A stretch of DNA of 9,040 nt from Planctomycetaceae bacterium (GTDB lineage: Bacteria; Planctomycetota; Planctomycetia; Planctomycetales; Planctomycetaceae), in assembly GCA_020426085.1 (NCBI GenBank), contig JAGQQP010000135.1, positions 1 through 9,040 on the forward strand, in the 5' to 3' direction. The notes under the pieces were generated by a model that was not told the DNA's origin, did not search any database, and was given only the letters and a program-made list of their open reading frames with translations. This document shows, one piece after another, positions 1-6,823 of this stretch (positions within the stretch are counted from its first letter, which is position 1; each line of letters starts with the position of its first letter). A program made the position numbers and the translations under genes.

Positions 1-9
1 CCTGAAGTT

Positions 10-34
10 GAATCAGTCCTCATAGGAGTGATTC
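10..34. repeat. Imperfect inverted repeat (hairpin) at left edge
   Basis: The arms GAATCA (10-15) and TGATTC (29-34) are perfect reverse complements. After one G/G mismatch the pairing continues as TCCT (17-20) with AGGA (24-27), leaving a 3-base loop. That gives 10 pairs out of 11 possible positions in 25 bases. No T-run follows on either strand, so it does not look like an intrinsic terminator. It lies beyond the end of the HTTM gene and could be a 3' hairpin, an operator of a gene outside the window, or chance. Confidence 0.45.
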
Positions 35-54
35 GTCGACTCGTGTCATCAGAG

Positions 55-80
55 GAAAAAAGTCCTGAGTAAACAGGAAC
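55..80 (-). terminator. Weak intrinsic terminator candidate after the HTTM gene
   Basis: On the minus strand, about 12 bases past the stop codon, TCCTG and CAGGA (63-67 and 74-78 in plus coordinates) can form a 5-base-pair stem with a 6-base loop. One base later comes a run of six T (56-61). Position and T-run suit an intrinsic terminator. The stem is short, so the call is tentative. Confidence 0.45.
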
Positions 81-89
81 AACAATTAA

Positions 90-1625
90 CTAATTCGCAA
101 TCGGTGACAGTTTGGGAAGCAATGTGATGGTACGTCTCATCACTTCCTTCCCTTTTGATTTGATCGAGACATAGTAATTGCCAGGCTCCAGAATTTCGGG
201 AGGATAAACCTGAAAAGTTGCCCGCATGTTTTCACGCGGCGCAATCTGTCCGGTCCTCTGAACGATGCGGCCAGACTCTTCACAAAAATGACAATCGATC
301 CAGAGGTCTTCATGGGGCGGATTGAGAGCACACTGCACAAGAATCATTTCACCTGCTTTAAATTCCTGCTTGCGGTCGATAATCCAGCCCCCTGCCATTT
401 GCGTTCCGATATCAACAGAAAGAAACTTGTCTTTCACTCGCATAACCTGTTCCGGTCCCATCATTTCAGCCACCAGTTCAGGGTCAACCTCGTGTAATGT
501 CATCTTTCCATCTGCCCGTCTGAGCCCGTACCGATCCTGCTGGTGTTCAACATAAATACTGAGAAACAATACGGCTACAATTCCCGTTGACCAGGCGGCG
601 GGAGACTTCCAGGCTGACAGAGATTGCGGACGAAGCCGTTCTACAAGTTGACGGAATTCTGTCGCAAACTGATAAATCCAACCCCCTTTTCGATAGACCC
701 TGCGAAAGCGGGCAGAGATCCACTGGACATCAGATGTATTGAGGAAACAGAAATAGATTGAAATCGAAACCATGGGAAAGATATAGAGGCCCAGTGAAAA
801 TGAAGTTCCAATATGAAACGCGGCCCCCATGCCAATTGCAATCATCCGCCCCCATTTATTCCAGACAACGAAGACGAAGACAATTTCCCAGATCAAAGCA
901 ATATAAGACATGACCGACAACAAGATCGGATACAGTGTCATAAATTCTCCTACCGGATGAGGGTTATTGTAACGCGACATTGCCCAGTAGTTGATCTGAT
1001 CCCCTTCCAGGTATCCCGGCGTATGCATTTTGGTGATCGCCGCCCCAAAATAGACGAGGCAAATCAGGATCTGCATCAATCTTTGTGGCCAGATCTCGAA
1101 ACGAGGTAATTCGTATTTTGAGTACTGGGGCCACGATTGCTTCTGTTTTCTGGCTTTCAACCAGCTATCAACAGACCAGATGGCACCACAGTGAGAAAGC
1201 GACAGTAAAAACAAAGCATGCGTCGCAATGACAGAGTACTTTGTCGCCATGCTGATGCAGTCCATGAAACAGAAATAAGTATAAAGAACCATGGAAGCGA
1301 TCAATGAGAAGCGAGTCATCCAACCAATACTGCTGCAGAACAGAAAAAACCCGAGGGCTGCAAACAGGCCCACGACAACGGTTCCCGGCAAAACAGGTAG
1401 ATAGTTGTAGTATTGAAATATATCCGCCAGCGGAGCGGGTGCTCCATCTGCTGAGAATAATTCACGTGAATAAGACCAGCGGGTACAGACCGTTCCCAGC
1501 AGAATCAGCGGAAGCAGCATTCGCACTATTGCCAGTCCATAAGGAACTTCTTTGGCAAAAAAGAAATTCTGGAAGCGATCGCGGATCGAATTATTAGCTG
1601 TTAAAATCACTTCTGGGGCATCCAT
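90..1625 (-). CDS. HTTM-domain integral membrane protein (vitamin K-dependent carboxylase-like)
   Basis: A 511-residue polytopic membrane protein. Seen: hydrophobic segments at about residues 32-49, 77-101, 105-125, 130-148, 182-200, 231-255 and 260-294, one more near 344-359, then a soluble C-terminal part of about 140 residues predicted here to be beta-rich. The stretch FGAAITKMHTPGYLEG (193-208) and the later AAFHIGTSFSLGLYIFP (268-284) resemble the conserved core of the HTTM family, which is related to gamma-glutamyl carboxylase. Bacterial HTTM proteins are mostly uncharacterised, so no reaction is assigned. The open frame runs further upstream to 1793, but that part overlaps the 3' end of the preceding gene and is not hydrophobic or family-like. 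The ATG at 1625 has AGGA 8 bases upstream and leaves a 58-base gap, so I chose it. Probably co-transcribed with the gene ending at 1684. Confidence 0.85.
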   Translation of the reverse strand: MDAPEVILTANNSIRDRFQNFFFAKEVPYGLAIVRMLLPLILLGTVCTRWSYSRELFSADGAPAPLADIFQYYNYLPVLPGTVVVGLFAALGFFLFCSSIGWMTRFSLIASMVLYTYFCFMDCISMATKYSVIATHALFLLSLSHCGAIWSVDSWLKARKQKQSWPQYSKYELPRFEIWPQRLMQILICLVYFGAAITKMHTPGYLEGDQINYWAMSRYNNPHPVGEFMTLYPILLSVMSYIALIWEIVFVFVVWNKWGRMIAIGMGAAFHIGTSFSLGLYIFPMVSISIYFCFLNTSDVQWISARFRRVYRKGGWIYQFATEFRQLVERLRPQSLSAWKSPAAWSTGIVAVLFLSIYVEHQQDRYGLRRADGKMTLHEVDPELVAEMMGPEQVMRVKDKFLSVDIGTQMAGGWIIDRKQEFKAGEMILVQCALNPPHEDLWIDCHFCEESGRIVQRTGQIAPRENMRATFQVYPPEILEPGNYYVSIKSKGKEVMRRTITLLPKLSPIAN

Positions 1626-1683
1626 GCTTGAAATCCTGTTTGTAGTAGCGTCTCGAAACGTATGGAACTCGCGGAAATCCGGA

Positions 1684-2355
1684 TTAATTACCGACTGGCG
1701 AGGCAAGATGAACGGGCAGATTCGGATCATGTTCAGGTGGTGCCGATGCCTCGACCTGACTGCCAACTGAAACTGCGAAAAACGGGCGGCCACGATTCAT
1801 TTCGGCTACCAGGCGCGGGTTATCATTCATCTGTAGAGTCACCTGTCGCGTCAGCCAGGGGACATACGATTGTGCCACAACCCCTTCGGGAGTAATCACT
1901 CGACGCAGACGATAATAGTTCTGGAAATCTTTTGGTTCTTCGTAACGCTGATCCCAGACCATCTCGGGCAGATTATATTTTTTACACCAGGTTTCTTCGA
2001 TACAGAGAATTCGCAGCATCGGCTCATGCTCGGTCTTATCGAGGGTGTTCATCGCCATCCGAACCCAGGCATCTCCGGTGGTATCGTAGTGACGTCTACC
2101 CAGCTTGCCGTAAGGATAAAAATCCCCCCAGGGACCAGGAGACAGCTCGTAGAACTTTCCACTAATGCCTTCACCGATAATATGTGTTCGGACTGAATAG
2201 GCAGACCAGCCGCAGAACATGTCCCAGACAATGTAATACATGCCTGGATGACTGCCGGTTCGATAAGTAAAGGTATGACAGAGGATACCGAATACCAATA
2301 TGCCAACATAGCTGGCGATGGTCAGATAGCTGAGTCCACGTTTGAGAAATCGCAT
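1684..2355 (-). CDS. One-helix membrane protein, partner of the HTTM protein
   Basis: A 223-residue protein of no family I can name. Residues 7-31 form one hydrophobic segment after a basic N-terminus (MRFLKRG), which fits a membrane anchor or uncleaved signal. The rest is hydrophilic and aromatic-rich, with many W and Y between residues 38 and 165 and two close cysteines in the stretch LCIEETWCKKY. The last 25 residues are rich in proline and look disordered. ATG at 2355 is preceded by GGAAGG at 8 bases. The HTTM gene starts 58 bases past its stop on the same strand, so the two are probably one operon. From memory, small one-helix proteins accompany HTTM genes in other planctomycetes; this is not checked. 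The function is unknown, and a helper or substrate-binding subunit of the HTTM protein is only inference. Confidence 0.8.
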   Translation of the reverse strand: MRFLKRGLSYLTIASYVGILVFGILCHTFTYRTGSHPGMYYIVWDMFCGWSAYSVRTHIIGEGISGKFYELSPGPWGDFYPYGKLGRRHYDTTGDAWVRMAMNTLDKTEHEPMLRILCIEETWCKKYNLPEMVWDQRYEEPKDFQNYYRLRRVITPEGVVAQSYVPWLTRQVTLQMNDNPRLVAEMNRGRPFFAVSVGSQVEASAPPEHDPNLPVHLASPVGN

Positions 2356-2465
2356 CAGTTTAGCCTTCCCTGGCCTGATAATGTGATTATTGATTCAGAA
2401 ATTTACGTGCGGGAATCAAGGAAATTGTTGAAGCAGAGTCATAATCCCTCAATTCCAGGGTGGGC

Positions 2466-2494
2466 AATATCGTAAATATTTCAATTCAGGTCAA
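2466..2494 (-). promoter_or_regulatory. Candidate sigma-70 type promoter for the HTTM operon
   Basis: On the minus strand TTGACC (2489-2494) matches five of six bases of the -35 consensus. It is followed after exactly 17 bases by GATATT (2466-2471), four of six for the -10. Transcription would begin near 2458 and leave a leader of about 100 bases before the ATG at 2355. The rest of the 2356-2540 spacer shows no other strong signal and no convincing terminator for the gene upstream. Confidence 0.35.
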
Positions 2495-2540
2495 TAGCAA
2501 CCTTTTTATCCGATTTAACTACTGATACTGGTTCCCGGTT

Positions 2541-4070
2541 TCAGGAAGTAAGAGCTGTATATTCCTGAATTGCCGTGAAAATACCATCCCAGTGGTAATC
2601 TTTCGCCTCCGTGTCGATCTGCAATCCTGCTTCCAAAGCGGCCTGGCTTGTGACCGGACTGATGCTGACCAGTTTGGTCCTTTTTCCCAGTTGAGATCTT
2701 GCTGCGTCTGTTAACAGACTCGCAAAATTTCGGGCGATCGAAGGGCTGCTCAATCCCACCCAGTCAACTTCACCTGATTCCAGCAGTCTCAGGCTTTCTT
2801 CATCCCAGGCAGCGACATCATGATTTTCATAAACCACTATTTTTTCCACAGTCGCTGAGACTTCTGCCAGTTCGGTTTTTAAGACTTCACGCCCTCGATT
2901 CGCTCCTGCCCAGAGTAGATTCTGATGAGCCACCAATGGTTTCAGTGCTTCTGCAAGTGCTTCTGCCCGATACTGAGGAGGTATCAAATCAGCCCGCAGC
3001 CGATATGCGAGAAGTGCCTCTGCTGTAGAGGGGCCGATCGTGGCAATCTTTAAATGCGCCAGTTGCCTGGAATCAAAACCCAGATCCCACAAACGGTCCA
3101 TGAAATACCGCACACCATTGGCACTGGTAAAGACCAGCCATTGATACTGATCCAGTTGCGAAATTGCCTGATCCACGGGAGCCCAGTCAGCAGGTTTGCT
3201 GATTTCAATGGTTGGTAACAGTACAGGCTGTGCGCCCAGACGGATTGCCTGCTGAATCTCGGATTCGGACTGTTCTTCGGACCGGGTAATACCAATCCGT
3301 AACCCAAACAGCGGCTTTTGTTCGAACCAGGCAATTTGTTCCCGCAGCGTGACACACTCGCCGATCACGATCAACGATGGTGCAACCAGTTCCGCTTTCT
3401 GCACAGCTTCGGGTAAATCCTGCAAAGTAGATTGAACCGTTTTTTGAAAGGGTGTTGTACCACGGCTTATGGCGGCAGCCGGTGTTTCTCCTGATTTGCC
3501 TGCTTTGATTAATGAACTCACAATCTGATTGAGATTGTGCAATCCCATATAAAATACCAGAGTTCCAGGAAAGCGACTCAACGCAGCATAGTCCAGGGAA
3601 GAATCCGGTTTCGTGGGATCTTCATGCCCTGTGATCAAGGCAACCGCTGATGCATGCGCGCGATGTGTGACCGAGATGCCTGCGTAGCCAGCAGCCGCCG
3701 TTGCCGCGGTGATCCCGGGAACGATTTCGAAATCGATTCCGGCCTCACGCAGGGCAGCAGCTTCCTCACTCCCTCGACCGAATATAAAAGGATCTCCCCC
3801 TTTCAGTCGTACTACGGTTTTTCCTTCTCGAGCAGCCGCAATTAAACGTTCGTTGATTTCATCCTGTTTGAGAACACGACGATTTTTGCATCCTTCGGCT
3901 ACCCGGCAGGTACGCTCCACTTCAGAAGAGACATGTTCCAGCAGGAGTGGATTGACGAGCCCGTCATACAGAATCAGATCGGCCTGTTTAAGACATTCAA
4001 TGCCTTTAATGGTGATTAAACCGGGATCCCCGGGACCTGCACCAACTAGATAGACTTTCCCCCCGGTCAT
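2541..4070 (-). CDS. cobA-hemD: Fused uroporphyrinogen-III C-methyltransferase / uroporphyrinogen-III synthase (CobA-HemD)
   Basis: A 509-residue cytosolic bifunctional enzyme. Residues 5 to about 250 form a SUMT (CobA) domain, which uses S-adenosylmethionine to methylate uroporphyrinogen III at C-2 and C-7 to precorrin-2. Its signature motifs are all seen: GAGPGDPG (10-17), [15 protein letters not shown] (86-100), [10 protein letters not shown] (118-127) and [10 protein letters not shown] (202-211). Residues about 255-507 form a HemD domain, which closes hydroxymethylbilane to uroporphyrinogen III. It shows [15 protein letters not shown] (314-320), the hallmark [10 protein letters not shown] (440-449) and [10 protein letters not shown]. 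Both domains are full length and the joining linker is short. The open frame extends to a TTG at 4094, but ATG 4070 has GGAGAG 11 bases upstream and directly precedes the conserved beta strand, so it is preferred. No other tetrapyrrole gene is in the window. The extended -10 at 4125-4133 should drive it. Confidence 0.95.
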   Translation of the reverse strand: MTGGKVYLVGAGPGDPGLITIKGIECLKQADLILYDGLVNPLLLEHVSSEVERTCRVAEGCKNRRVLKQDEINERLIAAAREGKTVVRLKGGDPFIFGRGSEEAAALREAGIDFEIVPGITAATAAAGYAGISVTHRAHASAVALITGHEDPTKPDSSLDYAALSRFPGTLVFYMGLHNLNQIVSSLIKAGKSGETPAAAISRGTTPFQKTVQSTLQDLPEAVQKAELVAPSLIVIGECVTLREQIAWFEQKPLFGLRIGITRSEEQSESEIQQAIRLGAQPVLLPTIEISKPADWAPVDQAISQLDQYQWLVFTSANGVRYFMDRLWDLGFDSRQLAHLKIATIGPSTAEALLAYRLRADLIPPQYRAEALAEALKPLVAHQNLLWAGANRGREVLKTELAEVSATVEKIVVYENHDVAAWDEESLRLLESGEVDWVGLSSPSIARNFASLLTDAARSQLGKRTKLVSISPVTSQAALEAGLQIDTEAKDYHWDGIFTAIQEYTALTS

Positions 4071-4098
4071 CAGATTTGTATCTCTCCACAACAATTAA

Positions 4099-4123
4099 AC
4101 GCTTCAATATAGATGTAAAGCGT
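4099..4123. repeat. Inverted repeat at the start of the cobA-hemD transcript
   Basis: ACGCTT (4099-4104) and AAGCGT (4118-4123) are perfect reverse complements separated by 13 bases. They lie just downstream of the -10 element on the minus strand and cover the expected transcription start near 4118. The repeat could be an operator bound by a dimeric repressor or a hairpin at the 5' end of the message. The 6-base arms are short enough to arise by chance. Confidence 0.4.
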
Positions 4124-4124
4124 C

Positions 4125-4133
4125 ATTATAGCA
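4125..4133 (-). promoter_or_regulatory. Extended -10 promoter of cobA-hemD
   Basis: The minus strand reads TGCTATAAT, a perfect -10 hexamer (4125-4130) with the TGn extension. The hexamer 17 bases further upstream is a poor -35, as is usual for extended -10 promoters. Transcription would start near 4118, giving a leader of about 48 bases before the ATG at 4070. The TTG at 4094 would lie only about 24 bases from that start and has no Shine-Dalgarno sequence. Confidence 0.55.
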
Positions 4134-4250
4134 GAGTTTTCAAAGATGGCGAGCAGCAGCAACCGCTTCCTGTGGAAGTGCGTTCATTCACCAGGCGGGG
4201 ATGCAGGGAACTCCCTAAAGCCATGGAAACAGCATAGTGATACACATTCG

Positions 4251-5495
4251 CTAAAAATCGTACCAGGTACCAAATCCCACAAACTGCTCAGAGTTGTTAA
4301 AGAATTCGTATTGCATGGTTTTTCCATCCAGGTACTGCAATCCGATTCGAAACAGATGATTGTTCCGATCGCCGCGCCACTGCCAGCCGACCATGATGTT
4401 CACATTACCGCCCCAGTTTACTTCCTCGCGCAAGTAACCATTGACCGCCCAGAAGGGAGCTCCATAAAACCCGGAGTGCTCAATGGGACTGAACTCAACA
4501 CCAAACTGGAGTTCCCAAGGTTGAGCACCGCCATCTGTATTAAATGCATAACCAATTTCGGCGTAGAGTCGTAAATCGGGATCAGGAAAATAACCTCCCC
4601 CCAACACAAACGCATCACGTACATAATTGATTCTCTGAAAACCGGGATTCCGTTGAATATACTCATCCCCAGCGTGGGCGCTTGTATGATAATATGCAAA
4701 CTTCGCCTGATACGCACCCCGTCTCCAGGTCAATGGAACACCGACTCGAAAGTCAGCCGCTTCCAGATCCATTTCTTCTTCCATATTTAATCGGGGAGGA
4801 CCAGCCCCTTCGAGATCCAACTGCCAGCCTTCCAGAACATTATCATTTAATGAACCGTATCTTAAGATACCAACTCGCGCCCCTGCCTCGAGTTCCATCT
4901 GCCAGCCTATATCCTTTTCATGCAGGATCGCCAATGCCATTCGTGGCTCTTTGGGCCCCGCAAGATAGGACTTATAGAGCAGGTCCGTGGGTAAGATTGT
5001 CCATCCCCAGCAACTCTCCGCACATAACTGTTCAATAGAATCCGAATACGCGCCCTCGGGTTCGGTCATCGTATCGAACTCGGGGTACTCAGGATTTTCA
5101 GGATACGAATCGAAAGCATGAGGAAATACTGTCTGAGAAGCATTGACCTGCTGAATCCGACTCTGCGCGAAATCAGATTCTCTTCTGGATTGGGAATAGA
5201 GGGGAGGTAAGCTACGAGTGATATCCTGCTGTCTTTCGGCAGTTCCCATTGGTTCCGCCTGATGCAAAGGGACTCCCAGTTGAATCGGATTCTGTTGTCG
5301 ATTCGCATACTGGTTCTGCAGATAAAGCTGTGCCTGGCTTGGTCCCTGGTTTAACTGCTGGTCAGTTGCATAAGGAGAAGGAGCCATAAATGGCTGTGAA
5401 CTGGCAAACTGTTGTGCTTCCAGATTGGCACAAACAGCGCTCACCAGCACTCCCCACAGGAAGCGTTGTATTGATAATGGAATAAATAACCTCAC
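4251..5495 (-). CDS. Exported DUF1207-like protein, candidate outer-membrane barrel
   Basis: A 414-residue exported protein. Residues 1-27 look like a signal peptide (hydrophobic core about 12-23, probable cut after A27 or A23). Residues 28 to about 150 are a low-complexity linker rich in Q, N, P and S. The conserved part starts near C162 with WGWTILPTDLLYKSYLAGPKEPR (given by position 163-185, key residues W163, P169, D171, Y174, P181, R185). This matches what I recall of DUF1207 (Pfam 06727), a family of unknown function. The remainder alternates hydrophobic and polar residues like a beta barrel and ends in WYDF, a terminal aromatic residue typical of outer-membrane barrels. C158 and C162 could form a disulfide. 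The start is a GTG at 5495, supported by AAGGAG 8 bases upstream; no nearby ATG competes. Stop is TAG. It stands alone, with a 325-base leader region before it and no clear terminator after it. Confidence 0.85.
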   Translation of the reverse strand: MRLFIPLSIQRFLWGVLVSAVCANLEAQQFASSQPFMAPSPYATDQQLNQGPSQAQLYLQNQYANRQQNPIQLGVPLHQAEPMGTAERQQDITRSLPPLYSQSRRESDFAQSRIQQVNASQTVFPHAFDSYPENPEYPEFDTMTEPEGAYSDSIEQLCAESCWGWTILPTDLLYKSYLAGPKEPRMALAILHEKDIGWQMELEAGARVGILRYGSLNDNVLEGWQLDLEGAGPPRLNMEEEMDLEAADFRVGVPLTWRRGAYQAKFAYYHTSAHAGDEYIQRNPGFQRINYVRDAFVLGGGYFPDPDLRLYAEIGYAFNTDGGAQPWELQFGVEFSPIEHSGFYGAPFWAVNGYLREEVNWGGNVNIMVGWQWRGDRNNHLFRIGLQYLDGKTMQYEFFNNSEQFVGFGTWYDF

Positions 5496-5588
5496 CTGCG
5501 AGGCTCCTTATTGTGAACCGCAGCAGTAAGTTGCTGTGACTGAAGTAGTATGGGAGAGGAGTAGAAAAGTTGAACGTTGAGAGAGGAG

Positions 5589-5605
5589 TTCTACCGGTGG
5601 TAGAA
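5589..5605. repeat. Perfect 7-bp inverted repeat, likely leader hairpin
   Basis: TTCTACC (5589-5595) and GGTAGAA (5599-5605) are exact reverse complements around a 3-base centre. If transcription of the DUF1207-like gene starts from the TATACT at 5621-5626, this hairpin lies about 10 to 25 bases into the message, roughly 95 bases before the GTG start. It could stabilise the 5' end of the RNA or bind a dimeric protein as DNA. No T-run follows, so it is not a terminator. Confidence 0.5.
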
Positions 5606-5718
5606 GAGAAATGCAGGCGGAGTATAGCGACAATCTCCACAGACGAAAAGGGGAATTCTCTATCAGATGGGTTGCTTGAACAGAGCAGCAATCAGAAGAA
5701 CCCAAAACAGTATAAGAC

Positions 5719-5734
5719 GTGATTTTCAAATCAC
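5719..5734. repeat. 16-bp palindrome, candidate operator
   Basis: GTGATTT and AAATCAC are exact reverse complements separated by two bases. On the minus strand it lies 4 bases upstream of a TATACT hexamer (5709-5714), where a promoter spacer would be, with TTGTAA (5735-5740) on its other side. That is the usual place for a repressor site. The 20-base distance between the two hexamers is longer than ideal, so the promoter itself is uncertain. Confidence 0.45.
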
Positions 5735-5821
5735 TTACAAACCGCAACTCTCAATATCGAGCATATAAATTCATCAAATTGCTTAAGCAGAAATCTGATA
5801 TTTTTTAGAAGCACCACATTA

Positions 5822-6484
5822 TTATTTGATATGTAGAGTATTTTTTTCGTTGAGCTGCAGCGTCTGGCCCTGTGAGAGTTGTTTGACAATGAGCCCCTGA
5901 TCCGAAAAGAAACGGAGCTGAACGGGATAATTAAATTCATGCGATTCATTGGCTCGTAACCGGTACGGACCATTCCAAGGCATTGAAGGGCCCTTCATTT
6001 CATACAAAACCGGTGTCTTTGATGAATTTACGATCTGAGCCGGTCGAACTTGCGTTCCTTCCAGAATCGTAAAAAAACAGGAATTGTGGACTGGATTTCG
6101 TTCTACAAACCAGTGATTTCGCACTTCATTTTTCCAGGCCGATTCAGCAGCTTCATCCGCTTCTTTCAATCGATCAAAGCGGCTGTACTCTTCCAGAATT
6201 AATTCAGCGATCTTGGCTGTTTCTGATTTGGGATATTTGCGAATCACTTCTTTGGCGACGCGCTTCTGTTGAGACAGAACCAGTTTATCAACACCTTTTA
6301 ACATCTCCTGGGCATCTGCTTCCTGCTGTTGCGGAGACAACTGTTTCTGATCGTCCCCGGAAGCAAAAGGGTCATTCTGTGCCGACGCTGGCTGGTGAAT
6401 CGCACCCAAAAAAATCAGTAATCCCAATACAAGAATGCGGGAACCATTACGATTTGCGAGAGAAATACCAGTGATTTTGTTCAT
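5822..6484 (-). CDS. Small secreted protein with helical region and C-terminal beta domain, unknown function
   Basis: A 220-residue protein I cannot assign to a named family. Residues 1-35 are a clear signal peptide: a polar, basic start, a hydrophobic core about 17-29 and an ASA cleavage site before Q36. Residues 45-120 are charged and helical; the part VAKEVIRKYPKSETAKIAEL (76-95) resembles a tetratricopeptide-type helix pair, including the KYPKSE turn. From about 135 on, short alternating strands suggest a small beta domain that ends at the C-terminus. There is one cysteine, C136. ATG at 6484 has GAAGG 8 bases upstream. The mature protein should be periplasmic. It faces the plus-strand permease across a 338-base divergent region, and the next gene downstream is 326 bases away, so it is probably transcribed alone. 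Confidence 0.8.
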   Translation of the reverse strand: MNKITGISLANRNGSRILVLGLLIFLGAIHQPASAQNDPFASGDDQKQLSPQQQEADAQEMLKGVDKLVLSQQKRVAKEVIRKYPKSETAKIAELILEEYSRFDRLKEADEAAESAWKNEVRNHWFVERNPVHNSCFFTILEGTQVRPAQIVNSSKTPVLYEMKGPSMPWNGPYRLRANESHEFNYPVQLRFFSDQGLIVKQLSQGQTLQLNEKNTLHIK

Positions 6485-6769
6485 TACTCATACCTTCAGA
6501 TTCAGCCAGACAGATAACAGAGCCTTTCCCAAAGTTTACACGACAAAAATCTCGACCACTGAACTCTCTCCAAAATCGAGCCTATTTTCCCGCCAGTTTT
6601 TACCAGGAAACGGGATTTTTTCTTTAAATAACCGCTTGGGAACGTTCTTTGCAAGCTCTTTATTCCGAACAGTTTAACACTCATATCCACTTTACTTGTT
6701 CAGAATGACCGGCTGGAGAAGACTTCTCGGCGGGAATCGAATAAAATACAGATCGATAACAGGAACACT
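6485..6769. other. Divergent intergenic region
   Basis: This region separates the secreted-protein gene (minus) from the plus-strand genes and must hold promoters in both directions. On the plus strand TAAAAT at 6742-6747 matches five of six -10 bases but has no good -35 at 17 bases. A 13-base palindrome (6716-6728) lies about where that -35 would be. On the minus strand I find only weak candidates, such as TTGCAA near 6650 with a poor -10. TCCCG and CGGGA flank 18 bases near 6588-6616 and are followed by T6 on the plus strand, but no plus-strand gene ends there. Confidence 0.4.
6716..6728. repeat. 13-base palindrome upstream of the permease unit
   Basis: GAGAAG (6716-6721) and CTTCTC (6723-6728) are exact reverse complements around one A. 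The site is 13 bases before the TAAAAT hexamer at 6742-6747, so a bound protein would cover the -35 region. It may be an operator for the plus-strand unit; chance is possible at this arm length. Confidence 0.35.
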
Positions 6770-6823
6770 ATGAACAGCAGTGATTTACCAGAGATTGATT
6801 CGCGTAGAAAGTATTTCATCTAA
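6770..6823 (+). CDS. Possible 17-residue leader peptide coupled to the permease
   Basis: An ATG at 6770 opens a 17-codon frame, [17 protein letters not shown], that ends in TAA at 6821-6823. The last A of this stop is the first base of the permease ATG, a TAATG overlap typical of translational coupling. AGGA (6761-6764) lies 5 bases before the ATG, a usable ribosome site. The permease has no Shine-Dalgarno sequence of its own. The peptide has no signal sequence, no run of one amino acid that would suggest attenuation, and no family I know. It may work only by delivering ribosomes to the permease start. Chance is a real alternative for so short a frame. Confidence 0.35.
   Translation: MNSSDLPEIDSRRKYFI

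Larger units (their letters stand above)
5496..5821. other. Long intergenic leader region before the DUF1207-like gene
   Basis: This stretch holds no convincing gene. On the minus strand it is pyrimidine-rich in its proximal half (5540-5640). Two perfect inverted repeats (5589-5605 and 5719-5734) and two TATACT -10-like hexamers (minus strand, 5621-5626 and 5709-5714) mark it as regulatory. Neither hexamer has a good -35 at 16-18 bases. A 10-base palindrome TGCTTAAGCA (5780-5789) lies nearer the upstream gene. No T-run hairpin that would end the upstream gene is apparent. Confidence 0.5.

Noticed and set aside
1626..1793. A 56-codon N-terminal extension of the HTTM protein
   Set aside because: It overlaps the end of the upstream gene by 110 bases, lacks family-like sequence, and the ATG at 1625 has a good ribosome site.
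3709..4053. 114-codon plus-strand frame antisense to cobA-hemD
   Set aside because: The opposite strand encodes an unmistakable SUMT domain here; this frame is a composition shadow.
4071..4094. TTG start for cobA-hemD
   Set aside because: It adds eight residues without a ribosome site and would cover the GGAGAG that serves the ATG at 4070.
4166..4178. Hairpin CTTCC-TGT-GGAAG as a terminator of the DUF1207-like gene
   Set aside because: The stem has only five pairs and no T-run follows on the minus strand.
4146..4574. 142-codon plus-strand frame
   Set aside because: It overlaps the C-terminal conserved part of the DUF1207-like gene on the other strand and shows no recognisable protein features.
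5508..5747. 79-codon minus-strand frame in the leader of the DUF1207-like gene
   Set aside because: TTG start without a ribosome site, pyrimidine-driven serine- and leucine-rich composition, and it runs through the inverted repeats; more likely non-coding.
6588..6622. TCCCG...CGGGA followed by T6 as a plus-strand terminator
   Set aside because: The loop is 18 bases, the stem five pairs, and no plus-strand gene ends nearby.
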